Shown piece by piece: positions 8,666 through 16,914 of a stretch of 55,996 bases of DNA. A model generated the notes under the pieces. That model was not told where the DNA came from, did no database searches, and saw only the letters and a list, made by a program, of their open reading frames with translations. The position numbers and the translations under genes were made by a program. Source of the stretch: Oscillospiraceae bacterium (GTDB lineage Bacteria > Bacillota > Clostridia > Oscillospirales > CAG-272); the NCBI GenBank assembly GCA_015063685.1, contig SVTR01000021.1, positions 1 through 55,996 on the forward strand. Reading direction: 5' to 3'. Every line of letters starts with the position of its first letter. Position 1 is the stretch's first letter.

Positions 8666-10429
8666 TTAGGGCATATCGTCGGAATCTTCCTGCGCGAAGT
8701 AGCAGTGCGCGCCTGCGGGGAACCGCTCGTCGGTGCTTTCTTCAATGATGATCCATAGACGCTCCTGTCCGAACTCAAGGTGTCCTTTGACACTCTCTCC
8801 CTCAAAGACCCACACGCCGTCCCGGTTGCTTGCGGTGAGCTTCAACGAGGATTCGGTGGTATCGTCCAAGAGAGAATTGTCTCTGTCGGGGTCGGGATAA
8901 AGGAACGTGAAGGCATATCTGACGTTCATGTCCATCTGCGTGTCCGTTGCGTTGTCGAAGGTCACGTAGGTGTTGCTATACGCCCAATCTTTGTCCGAAG
9001 TCTCCTCCAAATTGGCATGTTTGTGCCACGTGGTATCGACGGCAGCCTTGCGGAGATCCTCCTTCGGCTCGATCAAAGGGGTATAGGTCAGGCTTGATAC
9101 GTTTCTGGTATACTCATTGGGTGAGAACGGTTCGGAATAGCAACAGTATTCATCGTGGTAGAGCGTCAGGGAATCCTCAAAGGAGATGATCTCCGTTTTG
9201 CCGTCCCTCGTCAGATAGCGGTTGCCGTTCTCGGCCGCGAGAATGGAGTAAACGAGATGGTAGTCTCCCTCCTTCGTGAATTCGTACAGGCTGTATTCCA
9301 ACTCGTAGTAATCCGTGCGGTCCACGTGAAGCAGCCCTTTCTCGTCCAGCCAGCAGGCTTTCATGTCGAAGAAGGCATCCAAAAGGACGGGCTTACCCTT
9401 TCTTTGGGTAAAGATGGCCTTGATGGTGTAGTCCTCGTTCATGATGACCAGCTCGTCCTGACCATCGCCGTTGAGGTCGATCTCGTCGTAGCCCTCGTGG
9501 GAGGCACCCCGATAGGCTGTGTAAAGAAGTTGGGTATAATATTCAAATGAAACGTCGTTCGGGAAGGTAAAGAGATCGTCGTATTCTCCCTGAAGCCATT
9601 TGGCGTTATCAAACTTCTCAAGGCAGGTGGAGATGGCCTTGTAGGTCTCACGGATGGCGGCGTAGCTTGAAAAATCCGCTACGGGAAGATCCTCGGCCAA
9701 AGCCTTGTCAACCAACGGGAGGTGGATGTAGGGCGTCAGCAATTTGACGGTTCGACCGTAGTCCGTGGTAGTGGTGATACGGCGGTATTCCCGATTCAGC
9801 TCGTCGTGGGTCTCCTTGTCAATGGTCGTCCGCTCTCCGTCTTTGATTTGGAAATATTCAAGAACTTCTCTCTTATCCATGTCATAGAGGCCGCCGTAAA
9901 TGGAGCTGTAGGCCATTTTGTCTCCGTCCACGCGGCCGATGTAAACGATACTTTCCTCGATGTTGCCTTCGATTGTTGAACGCTCTATAAAGAAGCGGTG
10001 ATCCGAGCCAAACAGGAAGGCGCCGCCTTTCCCGTAATTGGCCTCCAGCAGGATGGGCTTCTTGTCCGAAATGGTGAAGACGGCTTTAACGCCGGCATAT
10101 TTGGTCAGCAGGATCAGCTCTGGGGTGCCGTTGCCGTCCATGTCCTTGTAGCCGTAGCCCATGGTTTTTGCAACCTCGGCGTCCTTGCAGGCATCTACGA
10201 TGCCGTGGAGGGCGGTGGCAATGGCGGCCTCCCGCTCGTCCATGCCCTCGGTATCGGGCGCGGGTAATGCCTCGCCGTTTTGCTTGGCGGTCAGGAGAGT
10301 CGTGTACTCCTCGATGATGCCGTCGTACAGGGATTTTTGCTTTTCATAGGATTTTTCGGGGTCTTGGGTACAGGCTGCCGCCGATAAAAGCAGGCAGAGG
10401 CAGAGCAGGGTGGGTAATAATATCTTCAT
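8666..10429 (-). CDS. Large lipoprotein with two Ca-binding-like DxDGNG motifs
   Basis: 587 residues. Signal peptide and lipobox (LSAAAC, Cys20) mark a membrane-anchored lipoprotein. Two acid motifs are spaced through it, DMDGNGTPEL (about 97) and DLNGDGQDEL (about 321). Each is followed by a hydrophobic strand, resembling the Ca-binding loops of VCBS/FG-GAP or dockerin-like repeats. The two halves look like a duplicated beta-rich domain. I do not recognise the family. A GAGGAGGT site precedes the ATG. It is the last gene of a three-gene minus-strand unit and lies 18 bp downstream of the frameshifted DUF4234-like gene. Confidence 0.8.
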   Translation of the reverse strand: MKILLPTLLCLCLLLSAAACTQDPEKSYEKQKSLYDGIIEEYTTLLTAKQNGEALPAPDTEGMDEREAAIATALHGIVDACKDAEVAKTMGYGYKDMDGNGTPELILLTKYAGVKAVFTISDKKPILLEANYGKGGAFLFGSDHRFFIERSTIEGNIEESIVYIGRVDGDKMAYSSIYGGLYDMDKREVLEYFQIKDGERTTIDKETHDELNREYRRITTTTDYGRTVKLLTPYIHLPLVDKALAEDLPVADFSSYAAIRETYKAISTCLEKFDNAKWLQGEYDDLFTFPNDVSFEYYTQLLYTAYRGASHEGYDEIDLNGDGQDELVIMNEDYTIKAIFTQRKGKPVLLDAFFDMKACWLDEKGLLHVDRTDYYELEYSLYEFTKEGDYHLVYSILAAENGNRYLTRDGKTEIISFEDSLTLYHDEYCCYSEPFSPNEYTRNVSSLTYTPLIEPKEDLRKAAVDTTWHKHANLEETSDKDWAYSNTYVTFDNATDTQMDMNVRYAFTFLYPDPDRDNSLLDDTTESSLKLTASNRDGVWVFEGESVKGHLEFGQERLWIIIEESTDERFPAGAHCYFAQEDSDDMP

Positions 10430-10447
10430 AAAATACCTCCTCGAAGA

Positions 10448-10890
10448 TCAGTTTTCGTCGCTGTTGGCGTCGATGACGGCCATATTGTAAACGTATTTCT
10501 GGTTGTAGGCTGTGGCCAGCTCGTTGGTGGCCTTCATAGCCAAATGGATGGCGTACCAGGAGCAGAAGCTACAGGTCACCGCGCCCAGGAGGAAGCAGAG
10601 GACCAGCTTCATGCCGCTGATGTCGGAATGTACCCCTTCCTTGATGCTGTTGCGATACAGTCGCTCGCCAACCTTGAACCACCAGAAAAAGCTATAGATG
10701 CCGCAGGTCACGAGGGACAGCAGGTAGTATAACACGATGCCCCCGGTGTGCCTGCCGTCGTCCTCGCACATACGGTTGATGTCCTTGATCCATTGGTGCA
10801 AAAGCCAGATACCGTATATGCCGCAGGTGATAAAGGTGAGAAAATGTAGGAAAAAATGCTTCGGTCTTCTCTGACAGGGTTGAGTTTCAT
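10448..10890 (-). pseudogene. DUF4234-like membrane protein, broken by a 1-base frameshift
   Basis: The 5' part (ATG at 10890, MKLNPVREDRSIF) and the 3' part (..FITCGIYGIWLLHQW..) lie in different frames. They meet in a run of six T on the coding strand (A6 at 10851-10856). Adding one T would give an uninterrupted protein of about 147 residues with the usual DUF4234 layout: short polar N-terminus, two TCGIY-containing membrane segments (VTCGIYSFFWW is the second) and a third hydrophobic stretch. The start has a GGGAGGGG site and overlaps the upstream stop by ATGA, so the coupled gene start is intact. The shift may be a true mutation, a sequencing or assembly slip in the homopolymer, or slippage expression. 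Confidence 0.75.
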
Positions 10891-11756
10891 GATAATGCCC
10901 CTCCCTTCAATTGCCCCAGATACCACTCCGCCATGGCCACGAAGCAGGTACGCCCGCCCTTCTCCTTCACGGTTATGAAGCGGTGGACGGCCTCGTCGCG
11001 GTCACCGCCGCCGTCGGGGCGGGGCAGGGCGGCGATGCCCTTCAGGGTGTCAATGAGGATGGTGACGGCAGGCACGGACGACCATGCCCTCATATGGGGA
11101 AGTGCCCCTTCCACCGCGGCGTGATTTCCGTCGCAAAGCCCCTCCATGACCGTCAGCATGGCGGTTCGGCAATCAAAAAGAGCTCGATTTTTGTCGTTCA
11201 TTTTGGGGATCATGGCCAGCTCTGCACGATATCGGAGCGCGGCCTCCCGAAGAAGCATGGCGTCTCCCATGAAATATCCGCATTGAGCCATAAAGAAATG
11301 TCCTGCCGCGCGCAGCAACGGCTTTTTGTGTGTGGTCAACTGTTGGGCGTGGGAAATGGCATCGACATACCGACCCATATAAAAAAAGGCGGTATACAGG
11401 GCGGCCTGACGGTTGGGATCGGTTACCTGCTTGGAGCCCAGCGCCGTGTAAAGCGCCAGATACTTTTCGGGGTCGCATTCCTCGTCCAGGGCTTTATCTA
11501 TGGGGAGGATGGTGTAGCCGTAGGCGATCAGAAAGATGAACAGGGCCACCACGAGGAGGATGCCCGTCAGCCAACCGGGCAGTCCCTTGTTTACCTGATC
11601 TATCACGCCTGTGATATAAATCTCAGAGGGCGTAGTAAAGATGAGGATCAGCGCGACTGCTGCCGCGAACAGGGATACGGTTATGGCCCTGCGGCGCTTG
11701 AGCTTTTTGATGATGACGGCGAACTCGGCTTGTCTGTTCTCTGCTTGGTAATCCAT
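10887..11756 (-). CDS. Two-helix membrane protein with helical repeat C-terminus
   Basis: 289 residues. A basic N-terminus (KKLKRRR) is followed by two membrane spans (about 24-45 and 60-86). The remaining 200 residues are helical and could be TPR-like (repeated A/L/Y-rich helices such as AALYTAFFYMGRYVDAISHA). No catalytic motif is visible and I cannot name the family. It heads an operon with its own promoter at 11789-11817. Its stop overlaps the start of the DUF4234-like gene (ATGA). The three genes together look like an envelope module of unknown role. Confidence 0.75.
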   Translation of the reverse strand: MDYQAENRQAEFAVIIKKLKRRRAITVSLFAAAVALILIFTTPSEIYITGVIDQVNKGLPGWLTGILLVVALFIFLIAYGYTILPIDKALDEECDPEKYLALYTALGSKQVTDPNRQAALYTAFFYMGRYVDAISHAQQLTTHKKPLLRAAGHFFMAQCGYFMGDAMLLREAALRYRAELAMIPKMNDKNRALFDCRTAMLTVMEGLCDGNHAAVEGALPHMRAWSSVPAVTILIDTLKGIAALPRPDGGGDRDEAVHRFITVKEKGGRTCFVAMAEWYLGQLKGGALS

Positions 11757-11788
11757 GGCGGCCTCCCGTAGAAATGCTTGATGCCTTG

Positions 11789-11817
11789 ATTATATCACAA
11801 CCGGGAAAATAATGCAA
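11789..11817 (-). promoter_or_regulatory. Promoter of the minus-strand membrane-protein operon
   Basis: On the minus strand, TTGCAT (11817-11812) and TATAAT (11794-11789) with a 17-bp spacer, 33 bp before the ATG at 11756. Confidence 0.8.
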
Positions 11818-11829
11818 GATGCTTATATA

Positions 11830-12100
11830 ATAAGACGATATTTTGACCCATGATCTTACGGGGGAGCAGCGAAATTTGAAAATGAATGCAAAGTGTATAA
11901 AAAAGGTATAAAAATGCATTTCGGCTGATCAAAGCTCCGTGGAGAGGGCGATTTTTAAATGCTGACACCTTGCGAACCTTCAGACAGAAAGGCCTGCGCG
12001 ACAACAAGGTTTGTTGAAAACCACGAAAGGGACCCAAAAAAGCAGAAGGAATTTGGGTTCATACACAAAAATACAATTTTCATGCAGAAAAATGAATATT
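11830..12100. other. Gene-free stretch with several hairpins
   Basis: No coding sequence found between the divergent promoters. Small stems are visible: ACCCAAA/TTTGGGT at 12038-12060, CAACA/TGTTG near 12002, and a nested ACCTTG..CCTT..AAGG..CAAGGT arrangement at about 11967-12010. It matches no riboswitch class that I recognise. Confidence 0.35.
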
Positions 12101-12104
12101 TGGC

Positions 12105-12133
12105 TTGACTTTTGGACGAGTTGTGTGTATAAT
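12105..12133 (+). promoter_or_regulatory. Promoter of the arginine operon
   Basis: TTGACT (12105-12110) and TATAAT (12128-12133) with a 17-bp spacer. TGAATAT-type sequences just upstream (about 12092) and downstream (about 12143) loosely resemble half-sites for an ArgR/AhrC-type regulator, but the match is weak. Confidence 0.85.
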
Positions 12134-12193
12134 ATACCCTGTTGAATATAAAGTGGGGTTGTGTTTTTTGTCCCCGCCTACAGGAGTGATCCC

Positions 12194-13117
12194 ATGAAAA
12201 AAGTATTTATTGACGGAAGCGCCGGTACCACGGGGCTTCGCATCCACGAGCGGCTGGCAGATCGCGCCGATCTGTCCTTGATCATCCTTCCCGACGAGCT
12301 CCGAAAGGACGAAAATGCCCGCAGAGAGGCTCTGAACGCCGCCGATATCGCTTTTCTGTGTCTGCCCGATGCCGCCGCGAGAGAGGCCGTCGCGCTGACC
12401 ACCGACCCCCATACTGTCATCATTGATACATCCACCGCCCACCGCACCGCCGACGGCTGGACCTACGGCTTCCCCGAGATCGGCGGACGACGGGATCAGA
12501 TTGCCAGATCCACCCGCATTGCCAATCCGGGCTGCCATGCCAGCGGTTTTGTGTCGCTGATCGCGCCCTTGGTGGAAAGCGGACTGCTTTGCAAGTCTGC
12601 CGCGCTGTCCTGCTTCTCCCTCACGGGATATACGGGCGGTGGCAAGAAGATGATCGCCGAGTATGAGGCCGAGGGACGTGATCCTCTCCTGGATGCCCCC
12701 CGTCAATACGGCCTGACCCAGATCCATAAGCATCTGCCCGAGATGGCGGCTGTTTGTGGTTTGGATAATGCCCCCCTGTTTTGCCCCATCGTGGCGGATT
12801 TCCCCTGCGGTATGGAGATCACGGTACCTCTGTTCGCAAGTCAACTCAAAGGAACTGTGGAGGACGTGAAGGCCCTTTATAGGTCTTACTATGTCACGGG
12901 CTTGGTGCGATACGTCGAGGACGCCTCCGAGGGAGGCTTCTTGTCAGCCGCGGCCATGGCAGGAAGAGACGATCTGCAAGTGACGGTTGCCGGCAACGCA
13001 GATCGGATATTATTGATTGCAAGATTTGATAATCTCGGCAAAGGCGCATCAGGTGCCGCCATCCAGAACATGAACATCGTGCTGGGTGTGGACGAGGCTA
13101 TGGGGTTGTGCGTTTGA
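12194..13117 (+). CDS. argC: N-acetyl-gamma-glutamyl-phosphate reductase, type 2
   Basis: 307 residues, the length of the shorter type-2 AGPR (the common type is about 345). It reduces N-acetylglutamyl-5-phosphate to the semialdehyde with NADPH, step 3 of ornithine synthesis. The NADP loop is near the N-terminus (DGSAGTTGLRIHERL, 7-21) and the catalytic Cys is in NPGCHASGF at about 114. The start at 12194 follows CAGGAGTGAT; an upstream in-frame ATG lacks a site. First gene of argC-argJ-argB. A hairpin repeat begins right after its TGA and fills most of the 177-bp gap to argJ. Confidence 0.93.
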   Translation: MKKVFIDGSAGTTGLRIHERLADRADLSLIILPDELRKDENARREALNAADIAFLCLPDAAAREAVALTTDPHTVIIDTSTAHRTADGWTYGFPEIGGRRDQIARSTRIANPGCHASGFVSLIAPLVESGLLCKSAALSCFSLTGYTGGGKKMIAEYEAEGRDPLLDAPRQYGLTQIHKHLPEMAAVCGLDNAPLFCPIVADFPCGMEITVPLFASQLKGTVEDVKALYRSYYVTGLVRYVEDASEGGFLSAAAMAGRDDLQVTVAGNADRILLIARFDNLGKGASGAAIQNMNIVLGVDEAMGLCV

Positions 13118-13130
13118 GGAGGACGCCAAA

Positions 13131-13279
13131 GAGAAACTTTTTGCAAAAAGTTTCCCTTTGGAAACCCTTCAAAAACCTTCAACTAAAGAAGATTTGAGGG
13201 TTAATTCAAATCATATTTTAAAGTTTTTGGGGAGTCCAGAGGGGCTTTTTTCAAAAAGCCCCTTTGGCGTACTCCTCGT
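13131..13279. repeat. Stop-codon-associated hairpin repeat (copy 1, argC-argJ gap)
   Basis: The argC stop is followed directly by GGAGGACGCCAAAG and then a GAAACTTTTTGCAAAAAGTTTC hairpin. A second, inverted half (GGGGCTTTTTTCAAAAAGCCCC, then GGCGTACTCC) ends 15 bp before the argJ start. The two halves thus form a composite palindrome inside the operon. Confidence 0.8.
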
Positions 13280-13294
13280 ACCCAAGGAGGACAT

Positions 13295-14509
13295 ATGAAA
13301 CTGATAAGTGGCGGCGTTTGTGCCGCGAAAGGATTTACAGCAAACGGCGTGCATTGCGGTGTACGCAAGAACCGCACCAAGAAGGATCTGGCGCTGATCT
13401 ACAGCGAGGTGCCCGCATCCTGCGCGGCGGTCTATACCACCAATCTGGTCAAGGGCGCGCCCCTGGATGTGACCAAAAAGCATATCGAAAACGGCGTTGC
13501 CCAGGCGGTCGTCTGCAATAGCGGTAACGCCAACACCTGTAACGCCAACGGCATCGAGATCGCCGAGCAGATGTGCGACCTGCTGGGCACCGCGCTGAAT
13601 ATCGCTTCCTCCGATGTGGTGGTAGCCTCCACGGGTGTCATCGGTCAGCCCCTTTCCATCGAGCCTATCAAGTCCGGCATTCCCGCATTGGTGGCAGGTC
13701 TGTCCGCTGACGGCTGTGACGCCGCTGCCGAGGGTATCATGACCACCGACACCGTCAAGAAGGAAGTGGCCGTGGAGTTCGAGCTGGGCGGCAAGACCTG
13801 CCGCATGGGCGGTATCGCCAAGGGCTCGGGTATGATCCATCCCAACATGGCCACCATGCTGGTGTTCATCACCACCGACGCGGCCATTGCCCCCGAGATG
13901 TTGAAAAAGGCGCTGTCCACCGACATCGCCGCCACCTTCAACATGGTCAGCGTGGACGGCGATACCTCTACCAACGATATGGTCACCGTCCTGGCCAACG
14001 GCATGGCGGGCAACGAGACCGTCACCGCCGAGGGTGAGGATTTTGCTGTCTTCATGAAGGCGCTCAATACCGTCACCGTCGCTCTCTGCCGCATGATCGC
14101 GGGAGACGGCGAGGGCGCTACCAAGCTCTTGGAATGCACCGTCAGCGGTGCTGATGATATGGGGACTGCCCGTACCGTGGCTAAGAGTGTCATCTGCTCC
14201 AGCCTCCTTAAAGCCGCTATGTTCGGCGCGGATGCCAACTGGGGACGCGTGCTGTGTGCCATCGGCTACAGCGGTGCCGCCGTGGACGTTCACCGCGTGG
14301 ACGTGTCCTTCCGCTCCCCCAAGGGCGAGATCCTTGTGTGCAAGGACGGTGCCGGGGTGGAATTTTCCGAGGAGATTGCCAAGGAGATCCTCTTGGAGCG
14401 CGAGATCGAGATCCTTGTGTCGGTGGGCGACGGCAACGTGTCCGCCACCGCGTGGGGCTGCGATCTGACCTATGATTACGTGAAGATCAACGGAGATTAC
14501 AGAACATGA
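13295..14509 (+). CDS. argJ: Bifunctional ornithine acetyltransferase/N-acetylglutamate synthase
   Basis: 404 residues, standard for ArgJ, which moves acetyl from N-acetylornithine to glutamate and so closes the acetyl cycle. The precursor self-cleaves at the conserved Ala-Thr bond in HPNMATML; here Thr187 becomes the nucleophile and N-terminus of the beta chain. Other family marks are TTNLVKGAP (about 48-56), NSGNANTCN (about 75-83) and VNGDTSTND-type VDGDTSTND (about 225). An AAGGAGGACAT site sets the start. The stop overlaps the argB start by 4 bp (ATGA). Confidence 0.96.
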   Translation: MKLISGGVCAAKGFTANGVHCGVRKNRTKKDLALIYSEVPASCAAVYTTNLVKGAPLDVTKKHIENGVAQAVVCNSGNANTCNANGIEIAEQMCDLLGTALNIASSDVVVASTGVIGQPLSIEPIKSGIPALVAGLSADGCDAAAEGIMTTDTVKKEVAVEFELGGKTCRMGGIAKGSGMIHPNMATMLVFITTDAAIAPEMLKKALSTDIAATFNMVSVDGDTSTNDMVTVLANGMAGNETVTAEGEDFAVFMKALNTVTVALCRMIAGDGEGATKLLECTVSGADDMGTARTVAKSVICSSLLKAAMFGADANWGRVLCAIGYSGAAVDVHRVDVSFRSPKGEILVCKDGAGVEFSEEIAKEILLEREIEILVSVGDGNVSATAWGCDLTYDYVKINGDYRT

Positions 14510-15378
14510 CAGACAACCAATTTTCCAACGCCCAGCGCGCCCAGGTGCTGACCCAGGCGTTGCCTTACATCAAGAGATACAATGGCGAGATCGTTGTGAT
14601 CAAATACGGCGGCAACGCCATGATCGACGAGACCCTAAAGCAGCAGGTCATGGAGGACATCGCCCTGCTTTGGCTCATCGGCGTCAAGGTGGTGCTTGTC
14701 CATGGCGGCGGCCCCGAGATCAGCGACATGATGAAAAAGCTGGGCAAGAAGCCCGAATTTGTGGACGGCCTCCGAGTCACCGACAAGGAGACCGTGGATA
14801 TCGTGCAGATGGTGCTGGCGGGCAAGGTCAACAAGTCTCTCGTCACCCTGCTTCAGATGAAGGGCGGCCATGCCGTGGGACTTTCGGGCATGGACGGCGG
14901 CATCATCGAGGCGCGTATCAAGGATGAGAGATTGGGCTACGTGGGTGAGATTACCAAGATTCGCACCCGTCCCATCACCGACCTTTTGGAGAAGAATTAC
15001 ATCCCCGTGGTGTCCACCGTGGCCAGCGACCATCAGGGCAACGTCTACAACATCAACGGCGACACCGCCGCGGCCTATATCGCGGGGGCTTTGGGCGCCG
15101 CCCGTCTCATCATGATGACCGACGTGGCGGGGATCCTCCGCGACAAGGACGATCCCTCCAGCCTTATCACAGGCATCACCGTCCCCGAGGCGCGCAAGCT
15201 CTATGAGGACGGGGTTATTTCCGGCGGCATGATCCCCAAGGTGGACTGCTGTATCGAGGCAATTAACGCAGGCGTGCAGACCGTTACCATCATGGACGGC
15301 CGCATCCCCCACGCTATCCTCATGGAGCTGCTCACCGACGAAGGCGCGGGTACCATGGTTGTCGGGGAGAGAGATTAA
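14506..15378 (+). CDS. argB: Acetylglutamate kinase
   Basis: 290 residues of the amino-acid-kinase fold. It phosphorylates N-acetylglutamate, usually the arginine-inhibited step of the cyclic pathway. Motifs: KYGGNAM (about 29-35, phosphate-binding Lys), VHGGGPEI (about 65-72), GLSGMDGG (about 125) and NINGDTAAA (about 182). The N-terminal helix preceding the core is of the kind found in arginine-sensitive hexameric ArgB, so feedback control is plausible. Coupled to argJ by ATGA overlap. Confidence 0.96.
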   Translation: MTDNQFSNAQRAQVLTQALPYIKRYNGEIVVIKYGGNAMIDETLKQQVMEDIALLWLIGVKVVLVHGGGPEISDMMKKLGKKPEFVDGLRVTDKETVDIVQMVLAGKVNKSLVTLLQMKGGHAVGLSGMDGGIIEARIKDERLGYVGEITKIRTRPITDLLEKNYIPVVSTVASDHQGNVYNINGDTAAAYIAGALGAARLIMMTDVAGILRDKDDPSSLITGITVPEARKLYEDGVISGGMIPKVDCCIEAINAGVQTVTIMDGRIPHAILMELLTDEGAGTMVVGERD

Positions 15379-15395
15379 GAAGTACAGAGTATGAT

Positions 15396-15440
15396 GGGGG
15401 GAACTTCTTTCGAGAAGTTTCCCCCGAATCCCTTCGAGAA
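15396..15440. repeat. Stop-codon-associated hairpin repeat (copy 2, after argB)
   Basis: GGGGGAACTTC TTTC GAGAAGTTTCCCCC-type hairpin 17 bp after the argB stop, a diverged copy of the family found after argC, glgD, eutP-like and eutS-like genes. It lies between argB and the WG-repeat gene. Confidence 0.6.
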
Positions 15441-15608
15441 TGTTGAGATTGATTTGATCGGGAGAGTGGATGTCCGATCATGTTCAGGGAGGGGCCTTCC
15501 TCATGAAACGGTGAGGATCTCAGGATTTTCCTGCATTCGTGTAAGATCTGTATGTAAATGACGAATGTATAGATAAAACCAACTGAATTGTATGCATAGG
15601 AGGAACAG

Positions 15609-16877
15609 ATGATCAAAAAATTCAAATGGTTTTTGCTTTGCATGGTGATTTTTTTCACGATACTCTCGTGTGTTAGTTGCGTAGATTCCGCGCCTTCCGA
15701 AGAGGATGAGACAGAGGAGTTTGCGGAGACCGAGACCGAAACCGAATCAAAAGATCAGGAGGAGGTTGCTGAGAAGGATCTTTTGTTTAACCAAGGATTG
15801 CTTGCCGTTCAGGTGCATGAAGGTGACGCCGGATGGGGATTTGCCAATGCAAAGGGAGATCTTGTGATTCAGCCGTCTTTTGATAAGGCGTATCATTTTG
15901 CCGAAAACGGCTTGGCGCGTGTCAAGCGGGGCGATGTCTGGGGATATATCAATATGGACGGTGAAGTCGTCATTGATTTTCAATTTGAAATGGCATATGA
16001 ATTCAACGGAGATTACGCTTACGTCAAGGTAAACGACAAATACGGTGCGATCAATGAAAAAGGTGAATATTTGTTCGTTCCCCAATATGAGCGGTGTTAT
16101 GCGTTTACGGATAGTGGGCTGGCTTTGACTGAACACAAAGGAGAGTCTTTTTTCATCAACAAAAAAGGCGAGAACCCTTTTGGAAAAACGTTTGAAGATG
16201 CGGGCGCTTTTTCTGATAACGGTCTGGCAAGAGTCAAGATCGACGGTCTGTGGGGCTTTATGAATACAAAGGGCATCATGACGATTCGTCCTCAGTATGA
16301 AGATGTGTTGTCTTTTGGGGATCAATCCTTGGCCCCTGTTAAAAAAGACGGAAAATGGACGTATATCGACGCACGCGGCCATGCCATTGGCGATTTTATC
16401 TATGACAAGGCATTCCTCTTCAACGGAGAGTTGGGTATCATCCAAAAAGACGGTGTCTACGGATATATCAACAGATGGGGAAAAGAAGTGATTCGGGCGC
16501 AATATGAGATGTGCTGTTCTTTCGGGGACAGCGCGGCTGCATATTTTTCGGTAGGAACCAAATACGGTCTCATCAACAAAAAGGGAGAGATCATCTTGCA
16601 GCCTACTTACGCGAAGATCATATCGTTTTCCGACAATATCCTTGCACCGGTACAGGCGTACGGAGAGGACGGTCGGTGGGGTTATATCAACGAGGCAGGA
16701 AGTGAGGTCATTGAACCCAAATTTGACAAAGCCGGCAGTTTCTTCGCTGACGGATATGCCATCGTACAAGTTGAGGGTAAATTCGGTGTCATTGATACGG
16801 CAGGTCAGTTCGTGCTGGAGCCTGTGTACGTAGCCCTGGATGCTCAAAAGAAAAACCATTCCATCCCAGAAGAATAA
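15609..16877 (+). CDS. WG-repeat lipoprotein
   Basis: 422 residues. Signal peptide with lipobox-like Cys residues (ILSCVSC, about 18-24), then a Glu/Thr-rich tether (about 30-55). About ten WG (KWG) beta repeats follow, each of the form W/YGxIN..G..VI, for example WGYINMDGEVVI, YGAINEKGEYLF and WGYINEAGSEVI. Such repeats are thought to form beta-propeller-like binding surfaces; ligand unknown. The gene is visibly richer in A/T than argB and argD on either side and splits the arginine operon, which suggests later insertion. The RBS is AGGAGGAACAG before ATG 15609. argD follows after 37 bp and may be read from the same transcript. Confidence 0.88.
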   Translation: MIKKFKWFLLCMVIFFTILSCVSCVDSAPSEEDETEEFAETETETESKDQEEVAEKDLLFNQGLLAVQVHEGDAGWGFANAKGDLVIQPSFDKAYHFAENGLARVKRGDVWGYINMDGEVVIDFQFEMAYEFNGDYAYVKVNDKYGAINEKGEYLFVPQYERCYAFTDSGLALTEHKGESFFINKKGENPFGKTFEDAGAFSDNGLARVKIDGLWGFMNTKGIMTIRPQYEDVLSFGDQSLAPVKKDGKWTYIDARGHAIGDFIYDKAFLFNGELGIIQKDGVYGYINRWGKEVIRAQYEMCCSFGDSAAAYFSVGTKYGLINKKGEIILQPTYAKIISFSDNILAPVQAYGEDGRWGYINEAGSEVIEPKFDKAGSFFADGYAIVQVEGKFGVIDTAGQFVLEPVYVALDAQKKNHSIPEE

Positions 16878-16914
16878 GCGCGTCTCATTAAAATAATAAA
16901 AAAGAGGTATTCTC

